Source: Lysobacter antibioticus
Lineage (GTDB): Bacteria > Pseudomonadota > Gammaproteobacteria > Xanthomonadales > Xanthomonadaceae
Assembly: GCF_001442535.1 (NCBI RefSeq)
Contig: NZ_CP013141.1
Location: forward strand, 1,055,602 to 1,119,601
Direction of reading: 5' to 3'
Length of the DNA: 64,000 bases
The notes beneath the pieces are model-generated. The model was not told where the DNA came from. It did not search any database and saw only the letters and a program-made list of their open reading frames with translations. The position numbers and the translations under genes are program-made. Of the stretch, positions 16,740-25,673 are shown one piece after another; position 1 is the first letter of the stretch; each line of letters starts with the position of its first letter.

Positions 16740-18402
16740 TTACACATGCCCCGCTCCGCACCGCATGAAGCGCGATCCCTTCGTTGGCTTCATAGCAGCC
16801 TTCCCCACGCAGGCGCGGCATCGACGCCGAGCCACCGTGATGAACGCCGATCACCTCCCACTGCGAGTTAAAAACCGGACTTCCCGAGCTGCCGGGGTCC
16901 GTCGGCGTACGATAGTGAATGAGGCGCCCATCGTCATCGATGTCCAGCAACAAGCTGTCATGCAGCGAGATTTGCAAGCCACTCCCCAGCGGATGGCCAA
17001 CGACGTAAGTTTTAGCCTTCTGACCGACCAGCGGCAGCGCCCTCGCCGTTGCGAGCCCCGAAAACTCGGTCGTGGTTTCGGTCAGACGCACGATTGTCAC
17101 GTCGAGACTGTCCCGGCGCGCGCATCGCATGCCGAGGCTTCCGGGGGCGGAGGTGAACAGCACCTCCGCTATGCGGTGAAATACCGGCTGCGGTGCGCAA
17201 GCGCATTCCACTTCAAAAGTAACCAGAGCATCGTTCGGTCGGATCGCGCCCGCGACTTCCTCGCTGATGACGTGCGCGTTGGTAATGAACACCGGCTCGC
17301 TCCCCCATGCTGGATTGATATCGGCGCCCGCCACCAGAAATCCGGTGCCAAGGCGCTCCATGCCGCGCTTGGTCACGCAGCCGATGGAGCTGCACGCGGA
17401 AACCATGCGTTGAAGCATGGCCAGGCTGAAGCCGGATTCGCCCGCGAAGTTTTTTTCTAGCTCCGCCGGACGCTTGGCGATCTCCTCGGTAATCGCCTGT
17501 ACGCGGCCTGGCGAGATGGAAACCCTCGCTTCGGAACGCAGCACATATCGCGCGATGATCGTTGCCAGCCTGTTTGCGCATTCCGGCCCCGTGCCGAGCG
17601 CGCTGCCCTGCCATATCTCGCGAAGTTGCCGCTCGTAGCTTTCGACATGGAACGGCAGCGTGCGGGGATGGTGAAGGAAACGGTATAGCCAGAATTCCGC
17701 CGACTCGCATTCGCCGAGCGCGAGGTAGGTTTCTGAAAGCGTGGAGCAAAGCCACGAATCGCCAGGATCATTGGCATAGAGGGCGAGGAGACGTTCGCAA
17801 AGGACTTGCGCCATTTGCTTCGGCGATACGGGGCGAGGCGGCAATCCTTCCTTGAGCTCGCGGCTCATCAGCGCAATGGCGTTGATGGCCAGCCAATAGG
17901 GCTTGTCCCGCTGCGCATGAAACTGCTCAAGGTAGCGATCGGTAGCCTTGACCAGGCTGCCCTTGTTTGCGCGCGACACGAAGCGTTGCTTGTCGATACG
18001 CCCCAGCAGGCCTTGGTATTCCACGATTTCGGACGCCGCGTCCGCGGATGCTCCAGGCGCCTCGGCTGCGGACAGGGCTTTGTGTAGAAGTCGCTCGGCA
18101 GCATCGAGCCCGGAGAGGTCAATCAGTGCCTGAGCGTGGTGTTTGGCGATTGTCGGATCCAAGCCGACGCACGAGTACCAAGCCTCGCCCAAGCGTTGCG
18201 CATGGTAGAAATGGCGGTGCGCGTTCAGCGCGCGCATCGCATGCCTTAGTTCGTCGACAGTACGGCGCCGTTGGCCGTTTCCACATGAGGCGATAAGCAG
18301 ATCCACCGCCGCTGCGAGCTCCCATGGTGGGGCGGAGCCACAGTTTCCCTCCGCGAGGGAATCGGCGATTTCTAGCAGCGCATGGCCCCCCATCGCGTGC
18401 AT
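16717..18402 (-). CDS. TPR-S-like sensor fused to trypsin-like serine protease
   Basis: 561 aa. The N-terminal ~330 residues are helical, with a segment GLLGRIDKQRFV followed by AINAIALMSRELKEG, resembling the TRAFs-binding/TPR-S region found with bacterial conflict effectors. The C-terminal ~220 residues are a chymotrypsin-fold protease with a full triad: His377 in FITNAHVIS, Asp434 in DSLDVTIVRL, Ser506 in PGSSGSPVF. No signal peptide, so it is predicted cytoplasmic. It starts 3 nt after the stop of the hydrolase gene, so both are one transcript. By analogy, substrate cleavage on sensing infection could drive abortive defence; this is inference. Alternative: a housekeeping regulated protease. 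Confidence 0.82.
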   Translation of the reverse strand: MHAMGGHALLEIADSLAEGNCGSAPPWELAAAVDLLIASCGNGQRRRTVDELRHAMRALNAHRHFYHAQRLGEAWYSCVGLDPTIAKHHAQALIDLSGLDAAERLLHKALSAAEAPGASADAASEIVEYQGLLGRIDKQRFVSRANKGSLVKATDRYLEQFHAQRDKPYWLAINAIALMSRELKEGLPPRPVSPKQMAQVLCERLLALYANDPGDSWLCSTLSETYLALGECESAEFWLYRFLHHPRTLPFHVESYERQLREIWQGSALGTGPECANRLATIIARYVLRSEARVSISPGRVQAITEEIAKRPAELEKNFAGESGFSLAMLQRMVSACSSIGCVTKRGMERLGTGFLVAGADINPAWGSEPVFITNAHVISEEVAGAIRPNDALVTFEVECACAPQPVFHRIAEVLFTSAPGSLGMRCARRDSLDVTIVRLTETTTEFSGLATARALPLVGQKAKTYVVGHPLGSGLQISLHDSLLLDIDDDGRLIHYRTPTDPGSSGSPVFNSQWEVIGVHHGGSASMPRLRGEGCYEANEGIALHAVRSGACVTSPATSQ

Positions 18403-18405
18403 CAG

Positions 18406-19407
18406 CTATTGGCCCATTGCTGCTATGAGCTGTTCGCGTAAGCGGGAGCCTGCCAGATAGTGCGTAGCGCTATGTCTCCAACGCCCCCAATTGGATTCCT
18501 TGATATCCTCAACGCCCTTCCCGCCTGCCCCGGCATAGTCATTTGCGAACCGTGGGTCCGCGCCGCAAATCGGATCGAGCGGATCGTAGATGTTGATCCA
18601 ACGATCAAGACGGGAGGGCGGGAAGTCCGGCTTGCTGCTTCCCGGTGCGCGCAATTCGTCCTGAACCTCCTTTACTCCCAGGGGCGATCCGAGCGTAAGT
18701 AATGTGTGGACGTGCGGGCAGTTATCGCAGTTTCGTATAACGTCATACGCCACTATCGTGCCCATGCTGTGCGAAACGATGATGACCCGGTCTGATTCCT
18801 CGCGGGCCGCATTGAGCTTATCAAGCAACCGCGTGCGGAGTTCCTCCCGAACCTTGAAGCGACGTCCGTCTTGCCGGACGTATTCCTTGTCGAACAGATA
18901 GTAGTAGGCCTCCATCGCTGCGGCACGCACGATGGCCTGCTTGACAGGGGCCGGCAACCAACTCGCGATTTCGTACTCCGACGCCCCCTCGAACGATGAA
19001 ACCGGATTCGCGACGGCGACTGGAGACAGCGCAAGTTGCGCGCTGAATTTCGCTTCCAGACGGGTAACGAAGAATTGCTCTTCGTCGGTTAATGACGGCA
19101 TTTTTCCGGGCAGATCTTCCATGCCCGCGACTTCCGCCGCTATCTCAGCCTCCCCCGCATCCGTTGCAGACTCGTAGTAAGAAGAAAGTTCCGTTTCGTA
19201 GTCAGTACCGTAGAAGACGTCCGCGTAGTACCCGAAGTGCTTGGGAATGCCGCGGTTGTCCAAATGGATGCCGGAGTTGGGCGGTGCGAAGACGCTTGGC
19301 ATCGGATTGTCGCGGGACAATGCCCACATCCAAATCTCCTCGAGCTTCTCTGGCGCGGGCTTCTTTGCGAGCCCGTGAACGAACACCACTGCCGCATCCC
19401 TTTTCAT
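18406..19407 (-). CDS. Alpha/beta-hydrolase (possible conflict-system effector)
   Basis: 333 aa. ATG 19407 is preceded by GGGAG at good spacing. The fold starts DAAVVFVHGLAKK (oxyanion loop), with nucleophile Ser214 in VSHSMGT, a variant of GxSxG with Ser replacing the first Gly, a likely acid Asp in NIYDPLDPI, and His in WRHSATHYL. No signal peptide. Members of this family associated with TIR/TPR proteins are often esterases or lipases. First gene of a two-gene operon with the TPR-S/trypsin gene. The substrate cannot be deduced. Confidence 0.8.
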   Translation of the reverse strand: MKRDAAVVFVHGLAKKPAPEKLEEIWMWALSRDNPMPSVFAPPNSGIHLDNRGIPKHFGYYADVFYGTDYETELSSYYESATDAGEAEIAAEVAGMEDLPGKMPSLTDEEQFFVTRLEAKFSAQLALSPVAVANPVSSFEGASEYEIASWLPAPVKQAIVRAAAMEAYYYLFDKEYVRQDGRRFKVREELRTRLLDKLNAAREESDRVIIVSHSMGTIVAYDVIRNCDNCPHVHTLLTLGSPLGVKEVQDELRAPGSSKPDFPPSRLDRWINIYDPLDPICGADPRFANDYAGAGGKGVEDIKESNWGRWRHSATHYLAGSRLREQLIAAMGQ

Positions 19408-19884
19408 GCGCGCCGCTCCCTAGAACCCGGCCATGACTCCATAGCGGGTACAACGCGGGCGGCAACTCATGGCGGCCACCGCGCATAAACCTGAATCGAC
19501 GGGGCGATGCAAGATGTTTACGGCTGTTCGCAAGCTCGTACTAGGCGTTCCTTGCAAATCAAGGGCCTGCGTCGACCGCTATTTTCCCGGGCGGGCATCG
19601 TGACTCCTGAGTTGGCTGCGCGCGCTCCCGAGGTCCCCGTGAGCACTCGCCCGCCATGCCGACCCGACTCGTTACAGTCGAACCGGAAACCGATTTATGC
19701 AGAACGGCGTGGAAGTCTTGGGTGACGCTTGCGCGCGGGATTGGACGGATGAGCGGCGGTCGAGCTCTGTCTGCCGCGATCTGCTCGAACGACCTCCGGA
19801 CGCGGCGGATCGACTGCAACAAAACGGAGGCCTCCAATCGGAGGCCTTTCTCATGCTGCGACGTTCCATCCGCTCCGGGCGAAT
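19408..19884. other. Intergenic, no gene seen
   Basis: About 480 bp at the island border. Apart from the strong hairpin at 19821-19850, nothing was recognised. Small frames lack ribosome sites. Confidence 0.4.
19821..19850. terminator. Bidirectional intrinsic terminator
   Basis: GGAGGCCTCC-aatc-GGAGGCC stem. The + strand continues TTTCTC; on the - strand the stem is followed by GTTTTG, serving the NTF2-like gene that ends at 19885. Confidence 0.75.
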
Positions 19885-20259
19885 CTATTGGCGGACGTCG
19901 ACCGACATCACCTTCTGAACGATCTTCCAACTGCCCTGCACCTTCAGGCACGACAGCAGGTCGGTGAAGTGACGCGGCGGCATCTGAAGCTTCAGCTTTA
20001 TCAGGGCGAGATGCTCCGAAACATCGATCGCGACGACCTCGTCCTTGCGCTCGAGGCCGAGTTTTCGCGGGGCGGTCGCATTGCGCACGCCGGCCAGCCA
20101 GGTCTCGATCGGCATCACATTGACCTCGCCGTCGTCGCCGATTCTGGTTACGGCACTGAGGGGGTGAAATATCGTCCGGAACTGCTCCGCGTCCATGTCG
20201 TACGCGGCATCGAAATAGACTTGAGCCAAGGCTCGCAAGGTGTTTTCAGCGTCTTCCAT
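19885..20259 (-). CDS. NTF2/SnoaL-like protein
   Basis: 124 aa from ATG 20259. Pattern of a cone-shaped NTF2-fold: helix ENTLRALAQVYFDAAYDMD, FRTIFHPLSAV, TWLAGVRNATAP, IDVSEHLALIKLKL, and LSCLKVQGSWKIVQKV. Such proteins bind small ligands or act as isomerases/hydratases. No signal peptide. It is divergent from a LysR gene across a palindromic site, suggesting it is the LysR target. Reaction unknown. Confidence 0.8.
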   Translation of the reverse strand: MEDAENTLRALAQVYFDAAYDMDAEQFRTIFHPLSAVTRIGDDGEVNVMPIETWLAGVRNATAPRKLGLERKDEVVAIDVSEHLALIKLKLQMPPRHFTDLLSCLKVQGSWKIVQKVMSVDVRQ

Positions 20260-20374
20260 AGATTTAACTGCCTGATGTCGGAGATTGCTGCGGAAGCGAG
20301 GACGACGGGCCCACGCTTCCGCTCTGGGGCGTGCTCTCCCGGTCGCCACATGAACGACTTTAGATCGCGCCCAC

Positions 20375-20401
20375 ATATGAGTAAATTGCGAATACCCATA
20401 T
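20375..20401. promoter_or_regulatory. LysR-type operator in divergent promoter
   Basis: ATATGAGTA-N9-TACCCATAT, an interrupted palindrome matching at 8 of 9 positions, located 21 bp before the lysR ATG and 116 bp before the NTF2-like gene. LysR regulators normally bind such dyads in the shared promoter. Confidence 0.6.
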
Positions 20402-20421
20402 AGGACTCATGAGCTGATTTC

Positions 20422-21303
20422 ATGAAGAGCGAACTGAATGACCTCGCGGCATTTGCCGTCGTCGCCACTGAGCGAAGCTTCACCAGGGCTGCTGCGCGGC
20501 TTGGGGTCACGCAGTCCGCGCTGAGCCACACGATCCGCGGCCTGGAACGTCGGTTGGAACTGCAACTGCTCGCCCGCACGACCAAGAGCGTGGCGCCGAC
20601 CTCCGCGGGCGCCGCGCTCTTGAAGACCCTCTCGCCTGCGCTCGAGCAGATCGATCGGGCGCTCAACGAGGTTCGCACCGCTCGGGATCGGCCGACCGGC
20701 CGGCTTCGTCTTGCCGTCTCGAAATCCGCCGCCGTGTCGGTGCTGTTGGCCAAACTGCCGGCGTTCGCCGCGGCCTATCCCGAGGTGGTGCTTGATGTGT
20801 CCACCTGCACGGGCCCGGTGGATTTGGTCGCAGGCGGGTTCGATGCCGGCATCCAGCTGGAAGAATTCATTCAGAAGGACATGATCGCCGTGCGCGTGAC
20901 CCAGGAACTACGACTGGCCGCCGTCGCTTCGCCCGGGTATTTCGCGACGCGCAGCCGTCCCCTGAAACCGCGGGACCTGAGCGACCACCACTGCATCGGG
21001 TTGCGCCTTCCGGGCGGGCCGTACCGATGGGAATTCGAGAAAGGCGGCACGCCCGTGACGGCGACCGTCACCGGGCCACTCGTCGTCGATGACACGAGCC
21101 TCGCCATCCACGGCGCCTTGGCCGGTGTGGGCATCGCGCTGGCCTATGAAGATCAGGTGGCGGGCTACATCGACGAGGGCAAGCTCATCAGAGTGCTGGA
21201 AGATTGGTCGCCCTCTTTTCCCGGCTTCTTCATCTACTACCCGGACCGTCGCCATCAATCGGCGGCGCTCTCCGCCCTGATCCGCACGCTGCGCCTAAGC
21301 TAG
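20422..21303 (+). CDS. LysR-family transcriptional regulator
   Basis: 293 aa, the usual LTTR length. Winged helix-turn-helix at residues 1-60 (LNDLAAFAVVATERSF, RAAARLGVTQSALSHTI, RGLERRLELQLLART). The C-terminal co-inducer domain includes GRLRLAVSKSAAVSVLL and GVGIALAYEDQVAGYI. Divergent from the NTF2-like gene with an operator between them. The stop overlaps the convergent GH9 stop by 4 bp (21300-21303). Effector ligand unknown. Confidence 0.93.
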   Translation: MKSELNDLAAFAVVATERSFTRAAARLGVTQSALSHTIRGLERRLELQLLARTTKSVAPTSAGAALLKTLSPALEQIDRALNEVRTARDRPTGRLRLAVSKSAAVSVLLAKLPAFAAAYPEVVLDVSTCTGPVDLVAGGFDAGIQLEEFIQKDMIAVRVTQELRLAAVASPGYFATRSRPLKPRDLSDHHCIGLRLPGGPYRWEFEKGGTPVTATVTGPLVVDDTSLAIHGALAGVGIALAYEDQVAGYIDEGKLIRVLEDWSPSFPGFFIYYPDRRHQSAALSALIRTLRLS

Positions 21304-23216
21304 CGCCGCTCCGCGGCAACGCCAGCCACTTCGTCCGTCGTCATCGCCATAACCGCGAACAACATCCAGGTGGTGTGCGGAATCCACTGCTCCACCCAGC
21401 GCCATTGCTCGGAATCCGGACCAGGCGCGAAGCTGATGCCGGCACCGGTGTCGCTGCCCGGTGCACCGGTAATGCCGTTGGAGATGCCGCCCACGAACAT
21501 TTCGCCGGCGCTCTCCAGCACGGTCGGCGGATTTTTCTTGCCGAAACCGTAAAGCATCGAGATGCCGTAGGGGTTGCGGCCCAGTGTCCAGTCGAGCTGG
21601 CTCTGCGCATAAGCCGCTCGATCGGCGGACAGGCCATATCCGGCCGTGCCATGGTCTGCCAGTTTGCGGCCGCCGATGACCATGGCCGCGCTGAGCGATG
21701 CCAGGCGGGCGCTTTCGCCCTGCCACCAGTAGCCGGTTTCGTTGCGATGCGGAATGAAGAAGCCTTCGAGGATCTCGCCTGCGGCCTTGCCGTCCTGGGT
21801 CAGCTGGAAGCGCTGGCGGGCGTAGCCATAGGGGTTGGCGACCGCGTTGGTGATGGCCAGTTCGTGCTTGAGCGCCGAGCCGATGGCCTCCAGCACACGC
21901 TGACGACGCCCCCGCTCCGGTTCGATATCGACATAGGCCGAGAGGCTGATCACCGGCAAGCCGGCCTCGGCCGCGTGGTAGTACGGGCGGCTGCCGCCGT
22001 CGCTGACGAAACCGCCGTCGGCCTGCTGTCGTGCGATCAGGCTGGCCGCGCGCTCGCGCGCATCGTCGAGATAACGCGAGTGGCCGGTGGCGTTGTGCAG
22101 TTCCACCAGCGCCATCAACGCGGTGTAGTCGTCGATGATGTTTTCTTTGCCGTCGGCGCCGTACTGCGGGTTGAACTTGCGCAGGTGCGCGTAGGCACGC
22201 TCTGCATCGGCCAGATATTGGGCACCGTCGAATTCGCCATGGCGGCCGGCTTGCTTGGCCAGCATCGAAGCGCGCGCCAGCGCCGCGATGGCCATGCCGC
22301 CACCGGCGCGAAAGGCCGAGCGATACAGCGTGGTAAAGGTACCGGCCGAGCCTTCATAGCCGGTGACCATGCGCTCGACGCCGGGGGTACCCCATTGGTC
22401 GAACACGGTGGTGTAGAGATAGCCCTCCGCATCGAGGATGCGATGCAGATAGTCCGCGCCCCAGAACGCTTCGTCCTCGACCTGCGTCTGCAGACCGTGG
22501 GCGGCGAACAGCGCTTTGCGCGCATGCGCGCCATAGGCGAGCACCCAGGCCGCCATCGAGGCCTGCTGCGGATTGAAATGGTTGGCGTAGCCCAGGTGCG
22601 ACAGGTATTTGCCCTTGTCGCCGCCGGCATCCTGCCAGCCGCCCCAGACGTTGACCCTGCGCGAAGTTTGGAAGATGCGCAGGTTGCGGTCGGCGTCACC
22701 GGTGTGGCGGCTGCGCTTAAAGTAGCCCAGCAGCTGTGTGCCGGTCGTGGCGAAGACTGCGTTGTCGCGCACCAAGACCGAGGCCGACACTGCGCGCTGC
22801 TTGCCGATACGCACTTCCACTTCGTACTTGCCGACTTCCTCGGCATCGGAAAAGTCGACGCTGAAATAGCGCTTGCGCGGGCCCCATTCGGCAAAGGGCT
22901 GCAGCGGGCGCAGATCGCCTTTCTTGATCGGCTGGCCATCGCGCAGCACGGTGTAGCTGCCCTCCCCGGCCTCGCCCGCAAATTCGACGACCACCCGCTT
23001 CGGCCCCAGCCGTTCCAAAGCCACCTGGTTGATCTGTACCAGCAGCGGCTGTTTGGGCAGGCTCACCGACACCGAGGTCTTCGGCTTGGTCGCCGGCGCC
23101 GTAGTCGCTAGCTCGGCCGATGCGGCACCGGCCACCTGCAACAGACTGGACAGCGCGATCGTCAGCGCGGCCATCGCTTGAATCGCGTTCTTGCGGGCAT
23201 GCGGCACACAGGTCAT
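21300..23216 (-). CDS. Secreted GH9 glycoside hydrolase with N-terminal Ig-like domain
   Basis: 638 aa. The ATG at 23216 (GGAA 8 nt upstream) is preferred over an upstream GTG with no ribosome site. Signal peptide to about residue 35 (GAASA). Residues ~45-135 form an Ig-like CelD-N domain (VQINQVALERLGPKRVVV, YTVLRDGQP). The (alpha/alpha)6 catalytic domain begins near GYFKRSRHTGD; WGGWQDAGGDKGKY is the GH9 DAGD-like motif. NETGYWWQGES carries the likely acid Glu, and LGRNPYGISMLYGFG is the usual C-terminal loop. The DAGGDKGKYLSHL variant recalls GH9 exo-glucosaminidase/cellodextrinase types rather than classical cellulases. Transcribed divergently from the ROK regulator, probably under its control. 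Confidence 0.87.
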   Translation of the reverse strand: MTCVPHARKNAIQAMAALTIALSSLLQVAGAASAELATTAPATKPKTSVSVSLPKQPLLVQINQVALERLGPKRVVVEFAGEAGEGSYTVLRDGQPIKKGDLRPLQPFAEWGPRKRYFSVDFSDAEEVGKYEVEVRIGKQRAVSASVLVRDNAVFATTGTQLLGYFKRSRHTGDADRNLRIFQTSRRVNVWGGWQDAGGDKGKYLSHLGYANHFNPQQASMAAWVLAYGAHARKALFAAHGLQTQVEDEAFWGADYLHRILDAEGYLYTTVFDQWGTPGVERMVTGYEGSAGTFTTLYRSAFRAGGGMAIAALARASMLAKQAGRHGEFDGAQYLADAERAYAHLRKFNPQYGADGKENIIDDYTALMALVELHNATGHSRYLDDARERAASLIARQQADGGFVSDGGSRPYYHAAEAGLPVISLSAYVDIEPERGRRQRVLEAIGSALKHELAITNAVANPYGYARQRFQLTQDGKAAGEILEGFFIPHRNETGYWWQGESARLASLSAAMVIGGRKLADHGTAGYGLSADRAAYAQSQLDWTLGRNPYGISMLYGFGKKNPPTVLESAGEMFVGGISNGITGAPGSDTGAGISFAPGPDSEQWRWVEQWIPHTTWMLFAVMAMTTDEVAGVAAERR

Positions 23217-23246
23217 CGGCACGGTTCCGGATAGACTGGCCACCGC

Positions 23247-23275
23247 AACTTAGCCATGTAGTCGGTCGCCGTCAA
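23247..23275 (-). promoter_or_regulatory. Promoter of GH9 gene
   Basis: On the minus strand TTGACG (23275-23270), 17-bp spacer, TAAGTT (23252-23247). The -35 follows the operator at 23279-23297 after the 3-nt linker TTA, the same geometry as at the kinase promoter (24606-24657). Confidence 0.65.
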
Positions 23276-23278
23276 TAA

Positions 23279-23297
23279 ATACTTCACATGGATGTAT
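23279..23297. promoter_or_regulatory. ROK-type operator, site 1
   Basis: ATACTTC-N5-GATGTAT, an interrupted palindrome whose half-sites mismatch at one position. It overlaps the ROK start codon (23296) and abuts the GH9 -35, so one site could control both genes. A near copy lies at 24606-24624. Confidence 0.65.
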
Positions 23298-24603
23298 GAA
23301 TAATACGCACTCCCCCTCCCCCTCCCCCTACGCTCAAGCGGTTTCAACGCCTATGAATATCGGCCGCGGCGCCACCCAGCAATCCAGCGCCCCCTACAAC
23401 CGCCGCCTGGTGCTGGATTTCATCCGCCAGCACGGTGCGGCTTCGCGCAAGGACATCCAGGAAAAGGTCTCGCTCAGTCCGCAGACGGTCGCCAACATCA
23501 CCAATGAGCTGGAATCCATCGGCCTGATCGTCTCGCGCCGGCAAAAGGATCTGAAAACCCGCGGCCAGCCGCCGATCGCCTTCGAGATCAACCCCGACGC
23601 CGGCCAGTCGATCGGCATCAGCCTGGAACCGGGCCGCGCCTCGGGCGCGCTGGTGAATCTATTGGGCCAGATCGATGCTCGCTGCGAGGTGCAGCTGCAG
23701 GGTTGCGATCGCTCGCAGCTGCTGGCCGGCCTGCTGGAACTGGTGGCCAAGCTGCGCCGGCAAGCCAATGCCCGGCTGTGGGGCATCGGCGTGGCCCTGC
23801 CCGGCCCGCTCGGCGACACCGAACTGAGTTTCGTCGGCCCCACCGCGCTGGAGGGCTGGAAGGATCTGTCCATCCTCGATCAATTGCAGGAAGCCACCGG
23901 CCTGCCCCTGTTCCACAGCGTCGACAGCGTGGCGGGCGCGCTGGGCGAGACTTTGTACGGGGTCGCCCGGCACCTCGACAACTTCTTCTACCTGCACCTG
24001 AGCATGGGTCTGGGCGGCTCGTTGATCGTCGCTCGCAACACCTACCGCGGCGCCGACGGCAACGCCACCGAGATCGGCCACGTGCCGGTCGTCCCCGGCG
24101 GCACGCCCTGCTATTGCGGCAATCAGGGCTGCCTGGAGCGATACCTGTCGCTGCATTCGCTGGCCGAGGCGCTGGGCCTGGACGACGGGCAGATCCGTAC
24201 GTCGGATTTGCTCGACCGGCTGGACGACGCTGCGGACCAACCCCTGCAACAGTGGTGCCAGCAGGCATCGCAACGACTGCGCGATGCCATCTGCATGATC
24301 GAGAACATGCTCGACCCCCAGACCATCGTCATCGGCGGGTCGGCGCCGCAGAAGCTGGTGCAGCGCCTGGTCGATCTGGCCCAGCCATGGCACCGCTCGG
24401 TGCGCGGCCGCCCTGCCCCGGAATGGCCGCGCGTAATCATTTCCCAGCGCGAAGAGGACTGTTCGTTGCTGGGCGCCGCCGTGCTGCCCATCCATGAGCT
24501 GCTCTCGCCGCGCCTGGAAGGCCTGCAAAAAGACGATCTCGGAGAGCTGCAGACGGCCGAGCTGCTGGGTCACCGCCCGGCGGCCGGGGGGCGTCGAATT
24601 TAA
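23296..24603 (+). CDS. ROK-family transcriptional regulator (NagC/XylR type)
   Basis: 435 aa. HTH at residues ~34-85 (NRRLVLDFIRQHGAASRKD, QTVANITNELESIGLI). ROK domain from ~95, with the zinc/ROK signature ATEIGHVPVVPGGTPCYC then GNQGCLERY and the C-terminal IVIGGSAPQ. The intact sugar-kinase-like fold may bind a sugar or sugar phosphate as inducer. ATG 23296 lies inside the operator; an internal ATG at 23353 (MNIGRGATQQ) is a possible alternative start but also lacks a good ribosome site. Local regulator of the GH9/kinase/MFS/receptor genes. Confidence 0.9.
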   Translation: MNNTHSPSPSPYAQAVSTPMNIGRGATQQSSAPYNRRLVLDFIRQHGAASRKDIQEKVSLSPQTVANITNELESIGLIVSRRQKDLKTRGQPPIAFEINPDAGQSIGISLEPGRASGALVNLLGQIDARCEVQLQGCDRSQLLAGLLELVAKLRRQANARLWGIGVALPGPLGDTELSFVGPTALEGWKDLSILDQLQEATGLPLFHSVDSVAGALGETLYGVARHLDNFFYLHLSMGLGGSLIVARNTYRGADGNATEIGHVPVVPGGTPCYCGNQGCLERYLSLHSLAEALGLDDGQIRTSDLLDRLDDAADQPLQQWCQQASQRLRDAICMIENMLDPQTIVIGGSAPQKLVQRLVDLAQPWHRSVRGRPAPEWPRVIISQREEDCSLLGAAVLPIHELLSPRLEGLQKDDLGELQTAELLGHRPAAGGRRI

Positions 24604-24605
24604 TT

Positions 24606-24657
24606 ATACTTCCACTGGATATTTTTATTGACGGGGCCGAATTGGGGTGGCTATAGT
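24606..24657 (+). promoter_or_regulatory. ROK operator site 2 plus promoter of kinase-MFS-receptor operon
   Basis: Operator ATACTTC-N5-GATATTT at 24606-24624, linker TTA, then TTGACG (24628-24633), 18-bp spacer and TATAGT (24652-24657), 8 bp before the kinase ATG. The operator, linker and -35 repeat the arrangement at the GH9 promoter, strong internal evidence of co-regulation. The very short leader makes a leaderless or near-leaderless kinase mRNA likely. Confidence 0.7.
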
Positions 24658-24665
24658 CGCCCCCC

Positions 24666-25658
24666 ATGAAGCTCGATCCGCCACAACTAAGCCCACCCCA
24701 ATTCAGCATCGTCGGCGATGTCAGCGTGGACCTGGTCCTGGGCACGCTGGACGGCTGGCCCAAGATCGGCACCGAACAATTGTTGCCGCGCAGCGAGCTG
24801 CGGGCCGGCGGTTCGGCGGCCAACTCCGCCCTTGCGGCCCGCCACCTCGGGCTGAGCCCGCATCTGATCGGCGCCATCGGCGACGATGACCTGGCCCAGT
24901 GGCTGCTGCTGCAGCTGGCGGGTATTCGAGTCGAACTGCAGACCTGCGCCAGCGACACCACCGTATCGGTCGGGCTGATGCATGCCGATGGCGAACGCAC
25001 CTTCTTCACCAGCTGCGGGCATCTGCAGCATCTGACTCCGGACTTCGTACTCGAACATCTGCCGCAGGCATCCCCCGGCAGCATCGCCCTGTTCACCGCC
25101 CCCTTCCTGCTGCCGGGCCTGCGCGAGCACTTCAGCCAGTTGCTGGCCGAGGCCTCGAACCAGGGCTATCAGGTCGCGCTGGATACTGGCTGGCCGCCGG
25201 AAGGCTGGACGCCGCAGGTGCACCGGGAAGTCGAAGGCTGGCTGGTCCATTGCGACCATCTGCTGGTCAACGAGTTGGAGGCGATGAGCATCGCCGGCAT
25301 CCACGACGACAGCGGCGAGGACCTCGAGCTTGCCGTGCAACGCGTCGCCCGCCTGCTCAAGCCCGGCGCCCATCTGATCGTCAAGCTGGGCGCCGCCGGC
25401 GCGTTGGGTCACGTCGATGGCCGGAGCATCCGCTACGCCAGCGAAGCGGTTTACGACATCTTCGACACCGTGGGCGCCGGCGACAGCTTCAACACCGGCT
25501 ATCTGGCGGCACGCCTGAGTCAGGCCCGCACCAACCAGGCCAGCCTGCGCGACGCGCTCGCGGCCGGCTGCCGTACCGCTACTGCGATCCTGCCCCGCTT
25601 CCCACGCAAGCGCATCGCCGCCGGCGAGCTCTCCCATTGCCTGCAGCCGCAATCCTGA
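24666..25658 (+). CDS. PfkB-family carbohydrate kinase
   Basis: 330 aa. N-terminal substrate-binding glycine motif RAGGSAANSALAARHLG, central strands, and C-terminal signature DTVGAGDSFNTGYLA with the catalytic Asp. Ribokinase-fold enzymes phosphorylate a sugar or sugar acid with ATP. It is the first gene of an operon with the MFS permease (15-bp gap) and TonB receptor, so it should phosphorylate the imported monosaccharide released by the GH9 enzyme. The exact sugar is not readable from sequence. Confidence 0.92.
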   Translation: MKLDPPQLSPPQFSIVGDVSVDLVLGTLDGWPKIGTEQLLPRSELRAGGSAANSALAARHLGLSPHLIGAIGDDDLAQWLLLQLAGIRVELQTCASDTTVSVGLMHADGERTFFTSCGHLQHLTPDFVLEHLPQASPGSIALFTAPFLLPGLREHFSQLLAEASNQGYQVALDTGWPPEGWTPQVHREVEGWLVHCDHLLVNELEAMSIAGIHDDSGEDLELAVQRVARLLKPGAHLIVKLGAAGALGHVDGRSIRYASEAVYDIFDTVGAGDSFNTGYLAARLSQARTNQASLRDALAAGCRTATAILPRFPRKRIAAGELSHCLQPQS

Positions 25659-25673
25659 CCCGGAGCCACGACC

